Virus record (IMG/VR): IMGVR_UViG_3300009537_000065
Location: 1 to 39,007 of that record
Length of the DNA stretch: 39,007 bases
Source: a virus
Direction: 5' to 3' (one strand)
Below, piece by piece: positions 32,790-39,007 of the stretch. Positions within the stretch are counted from its first letter, which is position 1; every line of letters begins with the position of its first letter. The position numbers and the translations under genes are program-made. The notes under the pieces are model-generated. The model did no database searches, was not told the DNA's origin, and was given only the letters and a program-made list of their open reading frames with translations.

Positions 32790-33113
32790 ATGAAATTGAT
32801 AGGAGCAGTCGTTGGGTTGCTGATGTTCGCGGGAGTCGCGGACGCACAATCTACGAAAGTTATCAAGGAGACGGTTGAGCGAGTAATTATAGGAACTACG
32901 CTCAATCAAGCAAAGTATCAGATTCAGTCGGATCTTTGGAGTATCGCGTACAAGACTATTGATGCACCGTTTCGCGATAACAACAATCGGTTGCCGAATA
33001 TTTCAATTAATCGAATTCCGCCCCCGAAGCAGATACCAAGCTCAACTATGAACTATGCAAAAATTGACAGCATTTACGCGGCAAAGGCAGATACAGCCAA
33101 AATTCGCAACTAA
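32790..33113 (+). CDS. Small exported protein with signal peptide (107 aa)
   Basis: ATG 32790 is preferred over ATG 32769 because GGAGGA lies 3 nt before it and the resulting N-terminus is a complete signal peptide: MKLIG, hydrophobic core AVVGLLMFAGV, then ADA|QS as a signal peptidase I site (after residue 19). The mature part of about 88 residues is polar, with a predicted helical start (STKVIKETVERVI) and a proline-rich IPPPKQIPSS segment; it has no cysteines. Not recognised. In a Gram-negative host it would go to the periplasm. First gene after a strong early promoter, so probably made early; superinfection exclusion or envelope modification is possible but unproven. Confidence 0.75.
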   Translation: MKLIGAVVGLLMFAGVADAQSTKVIKETVERVIIGTTLNQAKYQIQSDLWSIAYKTIDAPFRDNNNRLPNISINRIPPPKQIPSSTMNYAKIDSIYAAKADTAKIRN

Positions 33114-33131
33114 CCGAGGAATTACTTTATT

Positions 33132-35396
33132 ATGAGCAAGACTGTGAACGTAGCCGATATCAATACGCAAAAGCATACCTTGGGTAAGCTACTTGCGACA
33201 GAGGACATTCGGGTCGAACACAAGAAAGTGCCTGGCCCCTGTTTCGATGTTGTTAGTCGGGTTCTCACGCTCCCAACGTGGAAGGATATGGGGGCTGACC
33301 TCTATGACCTTATGATTGGACACGAAGTCGGGCACGCCCTTTACACACCGACTGAAGGTTGGGAGAGCGTGGTCAAGGAGCGAGGTCGCGGCTACAAGGG
33401 CTTTCTCAACATCGTTGAGGATGTGCGGATTGAGCGCAAGATGAAGCGCCGATACCCCGGACTTCGCAAGCCGATGTACGAGGGGTACACCATTCTCCTC
33501 GAACGAAATTTCTTCGGCACGCCTATCGCTGAAATGTCTAGGCTCCCCTTTATGGACAGGCTCAACGTGTACTTCAAGTTGGGTGCAAGGTCTGGTGTCA
33601 AATTCTCCGATAAGGAGCTCACCTACATCAATCGTTTGGAGGTGATTGAAACCTGGAACGAGGTTATGGCACTCACCGAGGAGCTTTGGGATTTCTGTGC
33701 CGAAGAGCGTGAGAAGATGCAAGAGGAGCAGGATGCTCAGGATTCGGCTGATGGTGAACCGAGGTGGGGTGATCCGGGCGACGGTGAGGCCGGAGAACCG
33801 GAGGAAAACGAAATGGGAGAAATGGATCCCGATTCTAAGCCCAATCGACGCCCCGACACACGGCCTAAGCCGTCGGAAGAGAAGACCGAGGAATCGGAGA
33901 AGCAATCGGAAGAGAAGACCGAGGAATCGGAGACGCAAGATGATGATGTTTCGGATTTGCTGGATGAGTGGCTAAACAAGAAAGAAAATTATTCAATCAC
34001 TCAGGAAAACTTTGAGCATATGGCGGGTAGCTTGATTGACCCAGATTCGTTGCCAGATTTCTACTGCAAGTGGCCCAAATTGAAGATTGCCGATTGGGTT
34101 ATCCCGGCTAAGGTCACTCACGACATTATGGCGGCTGAGTTTACTCAGAACCAGAGAGATTCGCGAGATTCGACATATGCTTCTTTTATGGCAACCAACA
34201 AGAAGTACATTGAGTGTATGGTTAAGGAATTTGAACTTAAGCGAAATGCTAAGCAGTTTGCTAAGGCTAAGGTCAGCAAGACAGGTGACCTCGATGCTAG
34301 CAAGGTGTGGAAGTATCGACTGTCAGACGACTTGTTCCTTCAGAGTACGGTTGTGCCAAATGGGAAAAATCACGGTATGATAATGCTCGTCGATTTCTCA
34401 TCCAGTATGACAGATTCGATGAAGGGAACGGTCGAGCAAATTGTTTCAATGTCAATGTTCTGTCGTAAGGTCAACATCCCCTTCGAGGTGTATGGGTTCA
34501 TTGACAACGACGGCTGGGAGAGGGAGTTGGGGGCGTCTGGTTCAAAGGTAAGATATACCAACTGGAGGTTACGCAACGACCAAACTCCCAGTGCGATACA
34601 GATTGAGTATGCGCAGGTTCGGTTGAAGCAGTTGCTTCACTCCGGTATGCGAGCGGCGGAGTTCAAGAAGTCGGTTGGGAATCTCTTGGTTCTGGCTGCA
34701 AGGTATGGGTACCGCTGGTATTACAATTCACCTGGAGTTCTTCCCACGTCAATGCAACTGGGCGGAACCCCGCTGAACGAGGCCATTCTCATACTTCGTG
34801 CGGTTGCTGATAATTTCAAGAAGGCTACTAAGGTTGAAGTCCTCAACACTATCATTCTTACTGATGGTGAAGCATCTAGTGGTATTAGTGCGCAGGATTC
34901 GTCTGGGAATACTCCAAGGTATAACGAAAACATTGTGGTTGAGGACAGCGTAACTAGGAAGAGCGTGAAGATACGGCCGGCTCGAAATTATAGCCGAGGG
35001 TCTAGCGATAGTACCAAGGGGTTGCTGGCTCTCTATGCCCAGATGACAGGTTCGCGGGTGTTTGGGTTCTACTTGGTAATGGGAAACAATCCGAAAAAGA
35101 TTATTTCTTCGATAGTTTCGGACTACTATCACCCAGACCCTAACTTTGATTCGAGGTATTCGGCTGAGTTTAGCAAGCATCAGTTCTACACCCACTCGAT
35201 GGTGGGGTATGATATGTTCTACTTTGTTCAGGGAAATAAGCTGGAAATTGAAGACCTGACCATGGATACTGTTCTCAGCAAGAAGCCGGCTAAGACTACA
35301 AATAAGGCGACCCTGCTGAGGGCTTTCAAGACGCTTCAAACGTCTAAAAAGGTGTCTAGGGTATTCGTTAATCGCTTTATTGCGAATATCAGCTAA
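33132..35396 (+). CDS. HExxH metallopeptidase-like + VWA (CobT-like) protein
   Basis: 754 aa. The N-terminal region has MIGHEVGHALYTP (H64, E65, H68), followed by NIVEDVRIERKMKRRYPG (93-110), in the place where a third zinc ligand is expected. Residues about 195-285 form an acidic, low-complexity linker with an 11-residue repeat. The C-terminal region is a von Willebrand A domain with MIDAS motif DFSSSM (about 420-425) and LTDGEAS later. This matches CobT-like VWA proteins that pair with MoxR/CobS AAA+ ATPases, and such an ATPase is the next gene. Cobalamin synthesis is unlikely, as no other genes for it are here. I infer a chaperone or protease machine remodelling a host or phage complex. 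Confidence 0.82.
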   Translation: MSKTVNVADINTQKHTLGKLLATEDIRVEHKKVPGPCFDVVSRVLTLPTWKDMGADLYDLMIGHEVGHALYTPTEGWESVVKERGRGYKGFLNIVEDVRIERKMKRRYPGLRKPMYEGYTILLERNFFGTPIAEMSRLPFMDRLNVYFKLGARSGVKFSDKELTYINRLEVIETWNEVMALTEELWDFCAEEREKMQEEQDAQDSADGEPRWGDPGDGEAGEPEENEMGEMDPDSKPNRRPDTRPKPSEEKTEESEKQSEEKTEESETQDDDVSDLLDEWLNKKENYSITQENFEHMAGSLIDPDSLPDFYCKWPKLKIADWVIPAKVTHDIMAAEFTQNQRDSRDSTYASFMATNKKYIECMVKEFELKRNAKQFAKAKVSKTGDLDASKVWKYRLSDDLFLQSTVVPNGKNHGMIMLVDFSSSMTDSMKGTVEQIVSMSMFCRKVNIPFEVYGFIDNDGWERELGASGSKVRYTNWRLRNDQTPSAIQIEYAQVRLKQLLHSGMRAAEFKKSVGNLLVLAARYGYRWYYNSPGVLPTSMQLGGTPLNEAILILRAVADNFKKATKVEVLNTIILTDGEASSGISAQDSSGNTPRYNENIVVEDSVTRKSVKIRPARNYSRGSSDSTKGLLALYAQMTGSRVFGFYLVMGNNPKKIISSIVSDYYHPDPNFDSRYSAEFSKHQFYTHSMVGYDMFYFVQGNKLEIEDLTMDTVLSKKPAKTTNKATLLRAFKTLQTSKKVSRVFVNRFIANIS
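33873..33933 (+). repeat. 28-bp direct repeat in the VWA-gene linker
   Basis: Identical 28-nt units at 33873-33900 and 33906-33933, period 33 nt, encode SEEKTEESE twice. It keeps the frame, so copy number can vary in 11-residue steps in the acidic linker. Confidence 0.85.
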
Positions 35397-35406
35397 ATCC
35401 TTCGGC

Positions 35407-35439
35407 CCTGTAAGTCATTGGAAATCAACGACTTACAGG
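35407..35439 (+). terminator. Strong hairpin after the VWA gene
   Basis: CCTGTAAGTC (35407-35416) pairs perfectly with GACTTACAGG (35430-35439), extended by an A/C mismatch and TTG/CAA pairs around a GAAAT loop. It begins 11 nt after the stop. No U-run follows, so it may be a weak terminator, an RNA processing site or an operator for the promoter 26 nt downstream. Confidence 0.5.
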
Positions 35440-35464
35440 CGCCCGGGGAGGGTGAAAATAGGGC

Positions 35465-35493
35465 TTGACAACCTGGCTGCAGGTGACTATATT
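35465..35493 (+). promoter_or_regulatory. Host-type sigma70 promoter before the MoxR-like ATPase
   Basis: TTGACA (35465-35470), 17-nt spacer, TATATT (35488-35493), 49 nt before the ATPase start. The best -35/-10 pair in the window, giving the ATPase its own early expression in addition to read-through. Confidence 0.8.
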
Positions 35494-35541
35494 TAAGAAG
35501 TAACGTGAGAAGTCAAACAACACTATGAGGAACCAAACATT

Positions 35542-36717
35542 ATGAATCAGGAACGGTCAGCGTTGCTGGAAGCACTTTCTGGAAAGACGGTCGTGAACCG
35601 CAAGGAAGTTCTCTCGGTATCGAATTCGTTGGGTCTCGCATTCCCTGCGTGGCTTCTGAACAACCCGAAGTACCGAGTCAGCCGAGGTGTGGTTGATATC
35701 AGTCGGGTTGGGGCCAAGGGCTCCCCGGCAAAACAGGTCTCAGTTCCGGAGACACAGGTGGAGATGGTAGTTCCTTCGTCTCAGGTTATGCTTCGCCAGC
35801 CGAAACTGATGACCGAAGTAAACCAGAGTCTTGTTCCTAGGAAGGATGGGACTTATGTTCCCTTCGGATTCCACAAGGATCTTGAACGGATTATCGGTTC
35901 CAATTCTTTCTACCCCGTCTTTATCGCAGGTCTGTCTGGAAACGGAAAGACTACGATGGTCGAGCAGGTTTGTTCTAAGCTCGGTCGCGAGGCGATTCGC
36001 GTCAACATCACGATTGAGACGGACGAGGACGATTTGATTGGAGGTAATACTCTGGTCGATGGGAACGTGGTATACCGCGAGGGCCCAGTAATTCTTGCAA
36101 TGCGTCGAGGCGCAGTCCTGATTCTCGACGAGTGTGACCGAGGAAGCAATAAGCTAATGTGCTTGCAGGGTGTTCTTGAAGGTAAGCCATACTTCAATAA
36201 GAAGACAGGCGAGACGGTTGAGGCTGTGTCTGGATTCAACATCATTGCAACTGCCAACACTAAGGGTCGCGGGTCCGATGACGGAAAGTATATGTCAGCA
36301 CAGATTCTGGACGATGCGTTCCTTGAGAGGTTCGCAGTCACAGTTGAGCAGGAGTTCCCGAGCAATCGGGTGGAAAAGAAAATCATCCTTAAGAAGATGG
36401 CGAGGGTGGATTGCATGGATGAAGAGTTTGCAGAGAATCTGGTGCAATGGGCGGAAATCATTCGCAAGACATTCCGCGAAGGTGCGATTGAGGAGCTTAT
36501 CTCAACGCGCCGGCTGGAGCACATTGTTAACGCATTCGCGATGTTTGGTGAGCGGATGAAGGCAATCAATCTCTGCATCAACAGGTTCGACAGCGAGACC
36601 AAGCTCTCATTCTTGGACTTGTATTCAAAGATTGATGCTAAGGTCTCTCTCCCGACAGCAGACGCTTCGGATGAGATTGGGGATGTGGACTCTAACGATA
36701 AGGATTTGTCCTTCTAA
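35542..36717 (+). CDS. MoxR/CobS-type AAA+ ATPase
   Basis: 391 aa; ribosome site GAGG 12 nt upstream. Residues 1-110 are an N-terminal domain with a helical start (QERSALLEALSGKTVVNRKEV). The AAA+ core has Walker A AGLSGNGKTTM (about 129-139), Walker B AVLILDECDR (about 191-200), sensor 1 FNIIATANT (about 233-241) and an arginine-finger-like FLERFAV. A helical lid follows (ISTRRLEHIVNAFAMFG). CobS-type ATPases in T4-like phages pair with VWA proteins, here the previous gene. Probable role: ATP-driven remodelling with the VWA protein as adaptor. Its stop overlaps the phosphoesterase ATG. Confidence 0.88.
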   Translation: MNQERSALLEALSGKTVVNRKEVLSVSNSLGLAFPAWLLNNPKYRVSRGVVDISRVGAKGSPAKQVSVPETQVEMVVPSSQVMLRQPKLMTEVNQSLVPRKDGTYVPFGFHKDLERIIGSNSFYPVFIAGLSGNGKTTMVEQVCSKLGREAIRVNITIETDEDDLIGGNTLVDGNVVYREGPVILAMRRGAVLILDECDRGSNKLMCLQGVLEGKPYFNKKTGETVEAVSGFNIIATANTKGRGSDDGKYMSAQILDDAFLERFAVTVEQEFPSNRVEKKIILKKMARVDCMDEEFAENLVQWAEIIRKTFREGAIEELISTRRLEHIVNAFAMFGERMKAINLCINRFDSETKLSFLDLYSKIDAKVSLPTADASDEIGDVDSNDKDLSF

Positions 36718-37382
36718 TGATTCTCTTTCTCGGTGACATTCACGGACAGTTTGAGGTGTTGGCCCGTGCCCAGGAGCTTGCGGCGCGAGTTGGTGCCAAA
36801 GCAATTGTTCAGATAGGAGACTTGGGGTTGTTTCCTGCTAACGAACATATTTTCCGTGAAATGATTAAAGCCTCAAATATCCCAATAAAGGCAATTGACG
36901 GGAATCACGACAACCACGAATATTGGTATCAGCGGGATGAGGTCTATCAGCTTTATCAGGACCGCCCATTGTTTATCGTTCCTCGTGGAACGGTTATGAC
37001 GCTTGACAACCGAACAATTGCTTTTATGGGAGGTGCAGCCTCGATTGACAAGGCCACCAGAATCCAATATAATTGGCACTGGGATCCTCGCGAAAATATT
37101 GTTCAGACTGATATTGATAGGTTGCGGAAAAATGTTGAAGGTAAATCGGTTGATATTTTTGTGACCCACGTTCCGCCTCAAATTGTTATTAAGGAAAACT
37201 TTGATAATGCCAATAAGATTGCATATGGAGTTGGCCCTGGATGGGAAGATCCCAATGCTTCAATTATTGAGGAGCTCTGGAAGCAGATGGATTATCCATA
37301 TCTGATTTGCGGGCATATGCACAAGCAGGTTCGTGGAACGACCTATCGTATTTTGGCAATAGATGAAATGGAAGGTGTATGA
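36717..37382 (+). CDS. Metallophosphoesterase
   Basis: 221 aa. Calcineurin-like metal motifs: GDIHGQF (6-12), IGDLGLFP (about 33-40), DGNHDNHEYW (about 61-70), THVPPQ (about 142-147) and CGHMHKQV (about 200-207). These are the five motifs of PPP/ApaH-like enzymes. The substrate is not visible; protein phosphatase, dinucleotide hydrolase or phosphodiesterase activity are all known in phage members. Coupled to the ATPase gene by a one-base overlap and overlaps the next gene by 4 nt. Confidence 0.88.
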   Translation: MILFLGDIHGQFEVLARAQELAARVGAKAIVQIGDLGLFPANEHIFREMIKASNIPIKAIDGNHDNHEYWYQRDEVYQLYQDRPLFIVPRGTVMTLDNRTIAFMGGAASIDKATRIQYNWHWDPRENIVQTDIDRLRKNVEGKSVDIFVTHVPPQIVIKENFDNANKIAYGVGPGWEDPNASIIEELWKQMDYPYLICGHMHKQVRGTTYRILAIDEMEGV

Positions 37383-37699
37383 AACCAGCCGAACTAGTTT
37401 CAATTCCTAGGCTGAATGCAGTCTTGTTAGTTGGTTCGGGTTGGAGTAAGATTGTCCACGAATTATACGATGGTATTGATGCTCTGGAGCACCCTGTTAA
37501 AATCATAAATGTAAAAGAAAAATGGGGTGCTCTGCGAGTATATACCGACCAGATACACACAGAAGTGGATGCGCTCATAAAGGTTGCGGGTGAAAGGAGT
37601 GTTTTAATCTGTGAGAAATGTGGTGCATCTGGAAAGATACGAAATCTAGATGGTCGGCTTGTGACATTGTGCAATCAACATAGCGGAGAGAGGGTATGA
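37379..37699 (+). CDS. Small zinc-ribbon-like phage protein (106 aa)
   Basis: Starts inside the phosphoesterase stop (ATGA). It has LLVGSGWSKIVHELYDGI, then VKEKWGALRVYTD, and a C-terminal ICEKCGASGKIRNLDGRLVTLCNQH with C-x2-C and C-x2-H spacing, a likely zinc ribbon. Proteins of this layout occur in many phages without known function. Coupled to the next gene by an ATGA overlap. Confidence 0.75.
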   Translation: MKPAELVSIPRLNAVLLVGSGWSKIVHELYDGIDALEHPVKIINVKEKWGALRVYTDQIHTEVDALIKVAGERSVLICEKCGASGKIRNLDGRLVTLCNQHSGERV

Positions 37700-37926
37700 C
37701 AATACTAATGGTGATAGTTGCGTACTTTTTAATTGGATTGTTGGTAGTTCTGGTGGGGATTCGCTTGCGCGAATTAACTCCCGACAGTGAGATGGTGGGA
37801 GGTTTTATATTTGCGTGGCCCTTGTTTGCGGGTCTTTACCTTGCTTATGCAATTGGGATTTCAGTATACAGGTTATTAGTTTGGTATCAACCCAAAGACG
37901 CCGAGGAAGGAGACTGCGATGAGTGA
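37696..37926 (+). CDS. Small membrane protein, two transmembrane segments (76 aa)
   Basis: Hydrophobic segments at residues 2-22 (ILMVIVAYFLIGLLVVLVGI) and about 35-62 (GGFIFAWPLFAGLYLAYAIG, then a short turn), separated by a charged loop (RLRELTPDSEM), with an acidic C-terminus. No family recognised. Overlaps the repeat gene by 8 nt. An inner-membrane accessory role, such as an effect on host physiology, is possible. Confidence 0.7.
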   Translation: MTILMVIVAYFLIGLLVVLVGIRLRELTPDSEMVGGFIFAWPLFAGLYLAYAIGISVYRLLVWYQPKDAEEGDCDE

Positions 37927-37963
37927 GAGCATTAAGCGGGACGAACGTGGCAATGTCATCTAC
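37916..37963 (+). repeat. Start of copy 1, nearly identical to 38912-38959
   Basis: 48 nt including the start codon and first 15 codons; one mismatch against 38912-38959. Indicates recent duplication of the repeat gene start. Confidence 0.9.
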
Positions 37964-38314
37964 CGCCGCGACAGCGACGGTTTCGAGTACTGGCGCGAGT
38001 ACGACGAGAATGGCAACCGTACCCACCACCGCGACAACGAGGGTTGCGAGTACTGGTACGAGTACGACGAGAACAACAACATCACCCACTACCGCGACAG
38101 CGGGGGTTACGAGGAGTGGAGCGAGTACGACGAGAACGGCGCCTGTACCCACTACCGCAGCAGCGCGGGCTACGAGTACTGGAGCGAGTACGACGAGAAC
38201 GGAGCTTGGGTCTACTACCGCGACAACGGGGGTCGCGAATGGGGAACACCGAGGAAGGGGAAGGCGATGAGTGACTACGAAGAACTCACAGACGAGGAGG
38301 ACTACGGTGAGTGA
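37919..38314 (+). CDS. YD/RHS-like repeat protein, copy 1 (131 aa)
   Basis: Begins MSESIKRDERGNVIYRRDS. Then four 21-residue units of the form G(F/Y/C)E(Y/E)W.EYDEN(G/N)...(H/Y)YR(D/S).(G/A/E), and an end GREWGTPRKGK with an acidic tail. The repeats resemble RHS/YD beta-hairpin repeats but are too few for a shell; a short beta-solenoid or binding surface is likely. Codons are strongly GAC/GAG/TAC/CGC, far GC-richer than the rest of the window, and antisense frames stay open as a by-product. Function unknown. Confidence 0.72.
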   Translation: MSESIKRDERGNVIYRRDSDGFEYWREYDENGNRTHHRDNEGCEYWYEYDENNNITHYRDSGGYEEWSEYDENGACTHYRSSAGYEYWSEYDENGAWVYYRDNGGREWGTPRKGKAMSDYEELTDEEDYGE

Positions 38315-38714
38315 GATAATCGAACGGTTCGACGAGATGGGCAACGTCATCTACTACCGCGACAGCGAGGGGAACGAGGAGTGGCGTGAGTACGACGAGA
38401 AGAACAACGTCACCCACTACCGCGACAGCGACAACGGGGGTTGCGAGGAGTGGTACGAGTATGACGAGGATGGCAACTGCACCCACTACCGCAACAGAGA
38501 GGGTTTCGAGATATGGCGCGAGTTCGACGCGAAGGGCAACTGCACTCACTTCCGCAACAACAAGGGGTACTCTTGGGGAACGCCGAGAGAGGAGAAGGGC
38601 GTGGAGCGACCGCGCCTCTACGTCCACGACAGGAACGGCGGGATCAAGGGCAGATTCAGGGCTGCTACGCCACACGAAATCCTGCTTGCGGCAAAGGAGG
38701 CCAGCGATGAGTGA
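38307..38714 (+). CDS. YD/RHS-like repeat protein, copy 2 (135 aa)
   Basis: GTG 38307 chosen over the in-frame ATG 38271: GAGGAGG lies 6 nt upstream and the product then begins MSEIIERFDEMGNVIYYRDSEG, parallel to copy 1. Three 21-23-residue repeats follow (EEWREYDEKNNVTHYRDSD, EEWYEYDEDGNCTHYRNRE, EIWREFDAKGNCTHFRNNK), then YSWGTPREEKG. A C-terminal extension absent from copy 1 (RPRLYVHDRNGGIKGRFRAA, then ATPHEILLAAKEASDE) looks like a separate small domain. Overlaps copy 1 by 8 nt. Confidence 0.72.
   Translation: MSEIIERFDEMGNVIYYRDSEGNEEWREYDEKNNVTHYRDSDNGGCEEWYEYDEDGNCTHYRNREGFEIWREFDAKGNCTHFRNNKGYSWGTPREEKGVERPRLYVHDRNGGIKGRFRAATPHEILLAAKEASDE
38693..38714 (+). repeat. 22-nt junction repeat, first copy
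   Basis: Identical to 38901-38922. Contains AAAGGAGG, the codons for EASDE, the stop and the next start (GATGAGTGA). It is a ready-made stop/ribosome-site/start junction duplicated with the genes. Confidence 0.9.
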
Positions 38715-38922
38715 CGAGCGAGATCTTCGACTAATTGCCCTTTGGATATTCGCCCTGGCAGCTTGGTTCGCATTCGGTGTCTCCCTCGGGAGGAGAAGAG
38801 CTACCGCGTTCTACGCCAACGGTTACTGCGCGGCACTCAACTCAACTCCCGTCGCTGACAGTCTCTGCGTCAGGAGCGACTCGGTTGTGGCGAGGGTGCA
38901 AAAGGAGGCCAGCGATGAGTGA
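38707..38922 (+). CDS. Small single-span membrane protein between repeat genes (71 aa)
   Basis: ATG 38707 overlaps the end of copy 2; AAGGAGG is 7 nt upstream. N-terminal MSDERDLRL, a hydrophobic segment about residues 9-27 (IALWIFALAAWFAFGVSLG), then RRR and a soluble part with two cysteines (YCAALNS ... LCVRSD), ending VQKEASDE. The positive RRR after the segment favours an N-out orientation, or a signal anchor if the context differs. Unknown function; its sandwiching between repeat genes by identical junctions suggests a cassette unit. Confidence 0.65.
   Translation: MSDERDLRLIALWIFALAAWFAFGVSLGRRRATAFYANGYCAALNSTPVADSLCVRSDSVVARVQKEASDE
38901..38922 (+). repeat. 22-nt junction repeat, second copy
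   Basis: Identical to 38693-38714; here it joins the membrane protein gene to repeat-gene copy 3. Confidence 0.9.
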
Positions 38923-38959
38923 GACCATTAAGCGGGACGAACGTGGCAATGTCATCTAC
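38912..38959 (+). repeat. Start of copy 3, nearly identical to 37916-37963
   Basis: 47 of 48 nt identical to the copy 1 start region; the one difference is G to C in codon 4. Confidence 0.9.
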
Positions 38960-39007
38960 GGTCGCAATAGCGACGGCTTCGAGTATTGGTACGAGTACGA
39001 CGAGAAC
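38915..39007 (+). CDS. YD/RHS-like repeat protein, copy 3, cut by window end
   Basis: ATG 38915 with AAGGAGG upstream; 31 codons visible: MSETIKRDERGNVIYGRNSDG, then FEYWYEYDEN. The first 16 residues match copy 1 except one substitution (Ser4 to Thr). Shows that the array continues beyond the window, with spacing 996 nt from copy 1 start to copy 3 start. Confidence 0.75.
   Translation, partial: MSETIKRDERGNVIYGRNSDGFEYWYEYDEN

Noticed and set aside
33189-33938. Long antisense open frame (249 aa)
   Set aside because: Lies wholly inside the VWA gene, has no ribosome site or family features, and its Leu/Arg-rich ending mirrors the acidic linker codons.
35910-36602. Antisense open frame in the ATPase gene (230 aa)
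   Set aside because: The sense frame has complete AAA+ motifs; no motif or start signal in the antisense product.
37805-38675. Antisense and shifted open frames over the repeat genes
   Set aside because: Valine/alanine-rich or Arg/Thr-rich products caused by the GAC/GAG/TAC/CGC codon pattern. Only the last 71 codons of the frame ending at 38922 are kept, starting at ATG 38707.
1-39007. tRNA genes, CRISPR arrays, insertion sequences, integrase or attachment sites
   Set aside because: No cloverleaf-like sequence, spacer-repeat pattern, transposase or integrase gene was seen. The reading was by eye, so a degenerate tRNA could be missed.

Overview
The window is one strand-coherent block of a T4-like (contractile-tailed, Straboviridae-related) bacteriophage genome. 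Every supportable gene is on the + strand. Gene order (13-14-15-16-17-18-19-20-[67/68 region]-21-22-23, then a tail-tube-like gene, uvsY, uvsW, 55, 47, 46) follows the core synteny of T4-like phages, and resembles distant marine/freshwater relatives more than T4 itself. No photosynthesis genes are seen, so nothing points to a cyanobacterial host. One phage protein has a classic Gram-negative signal peptide, which suggests a Gram-negative host; I cannot say more about the host.

Layout. 1-1797 is the 3' part of a repeat-rich tail-fibre-like gene. 1909-2630 holds two small genes of unknown function. 2655-16658 is the structural module: neck (13, 14), tail completion (15), terminase (16, 17), sheath (18), tube (19), portal (20), prohead core proteins, prohead protease (21), scaffold (22) and major capsid (23). 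T4-type late promoters (TATAAATA) precede several of these genes. 16767-18089 is a free-standing Vsr-like (EDxHD) homing endonuclease, followed by a tail-tube-fold virion gene. 18873-23229 holds recombination and transcription functions (uvsY, a glycosyltransferase, uvsW, an Sm-like protein, late sigma factor gp55).

23349-28257 is a 7-deazaguanine DNA-modification cluster: queE, folE, a DexA-like exonuclease, dpdA, queD, and directly coupled to queD a GT-B glycosyltransferase. It runs straight into 47/46 (SbcCD-like nuclease). FolE, QueD and QueE would make 7-carboxy-7-deazaguanine, and DpdA would exchange it for guanine in DNA. The glycosyltransferase raises the possibility that the modified base is glycosylated. 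This is the best candidate here for an undescribed system.

31034-32671 carries a conserved small gene, a ClpP-like protease and a HAD phosphatase. 32790-36717 is an early module: a secreted small protein, a large HExxH + VWA (CobT-like) protein and its MoxR/CobS-type AAA+ ATPase. 36717-39007 has a metallophosphoesterase, a zinc-ribbon protein, small membrane proteins and a GC-richer array of near-duplicate genes built from 21-residue YD-like repeats that runs off the window.

Regulation visible in sequence: host-type TTGACA-N17-TA(T/G)(A/T)TT promoters mark the early/middle operons, TATAAATA elements mark the late genes, and gp55 is encoded between them. Translational coupling by 1-8 nt overlaps is common.
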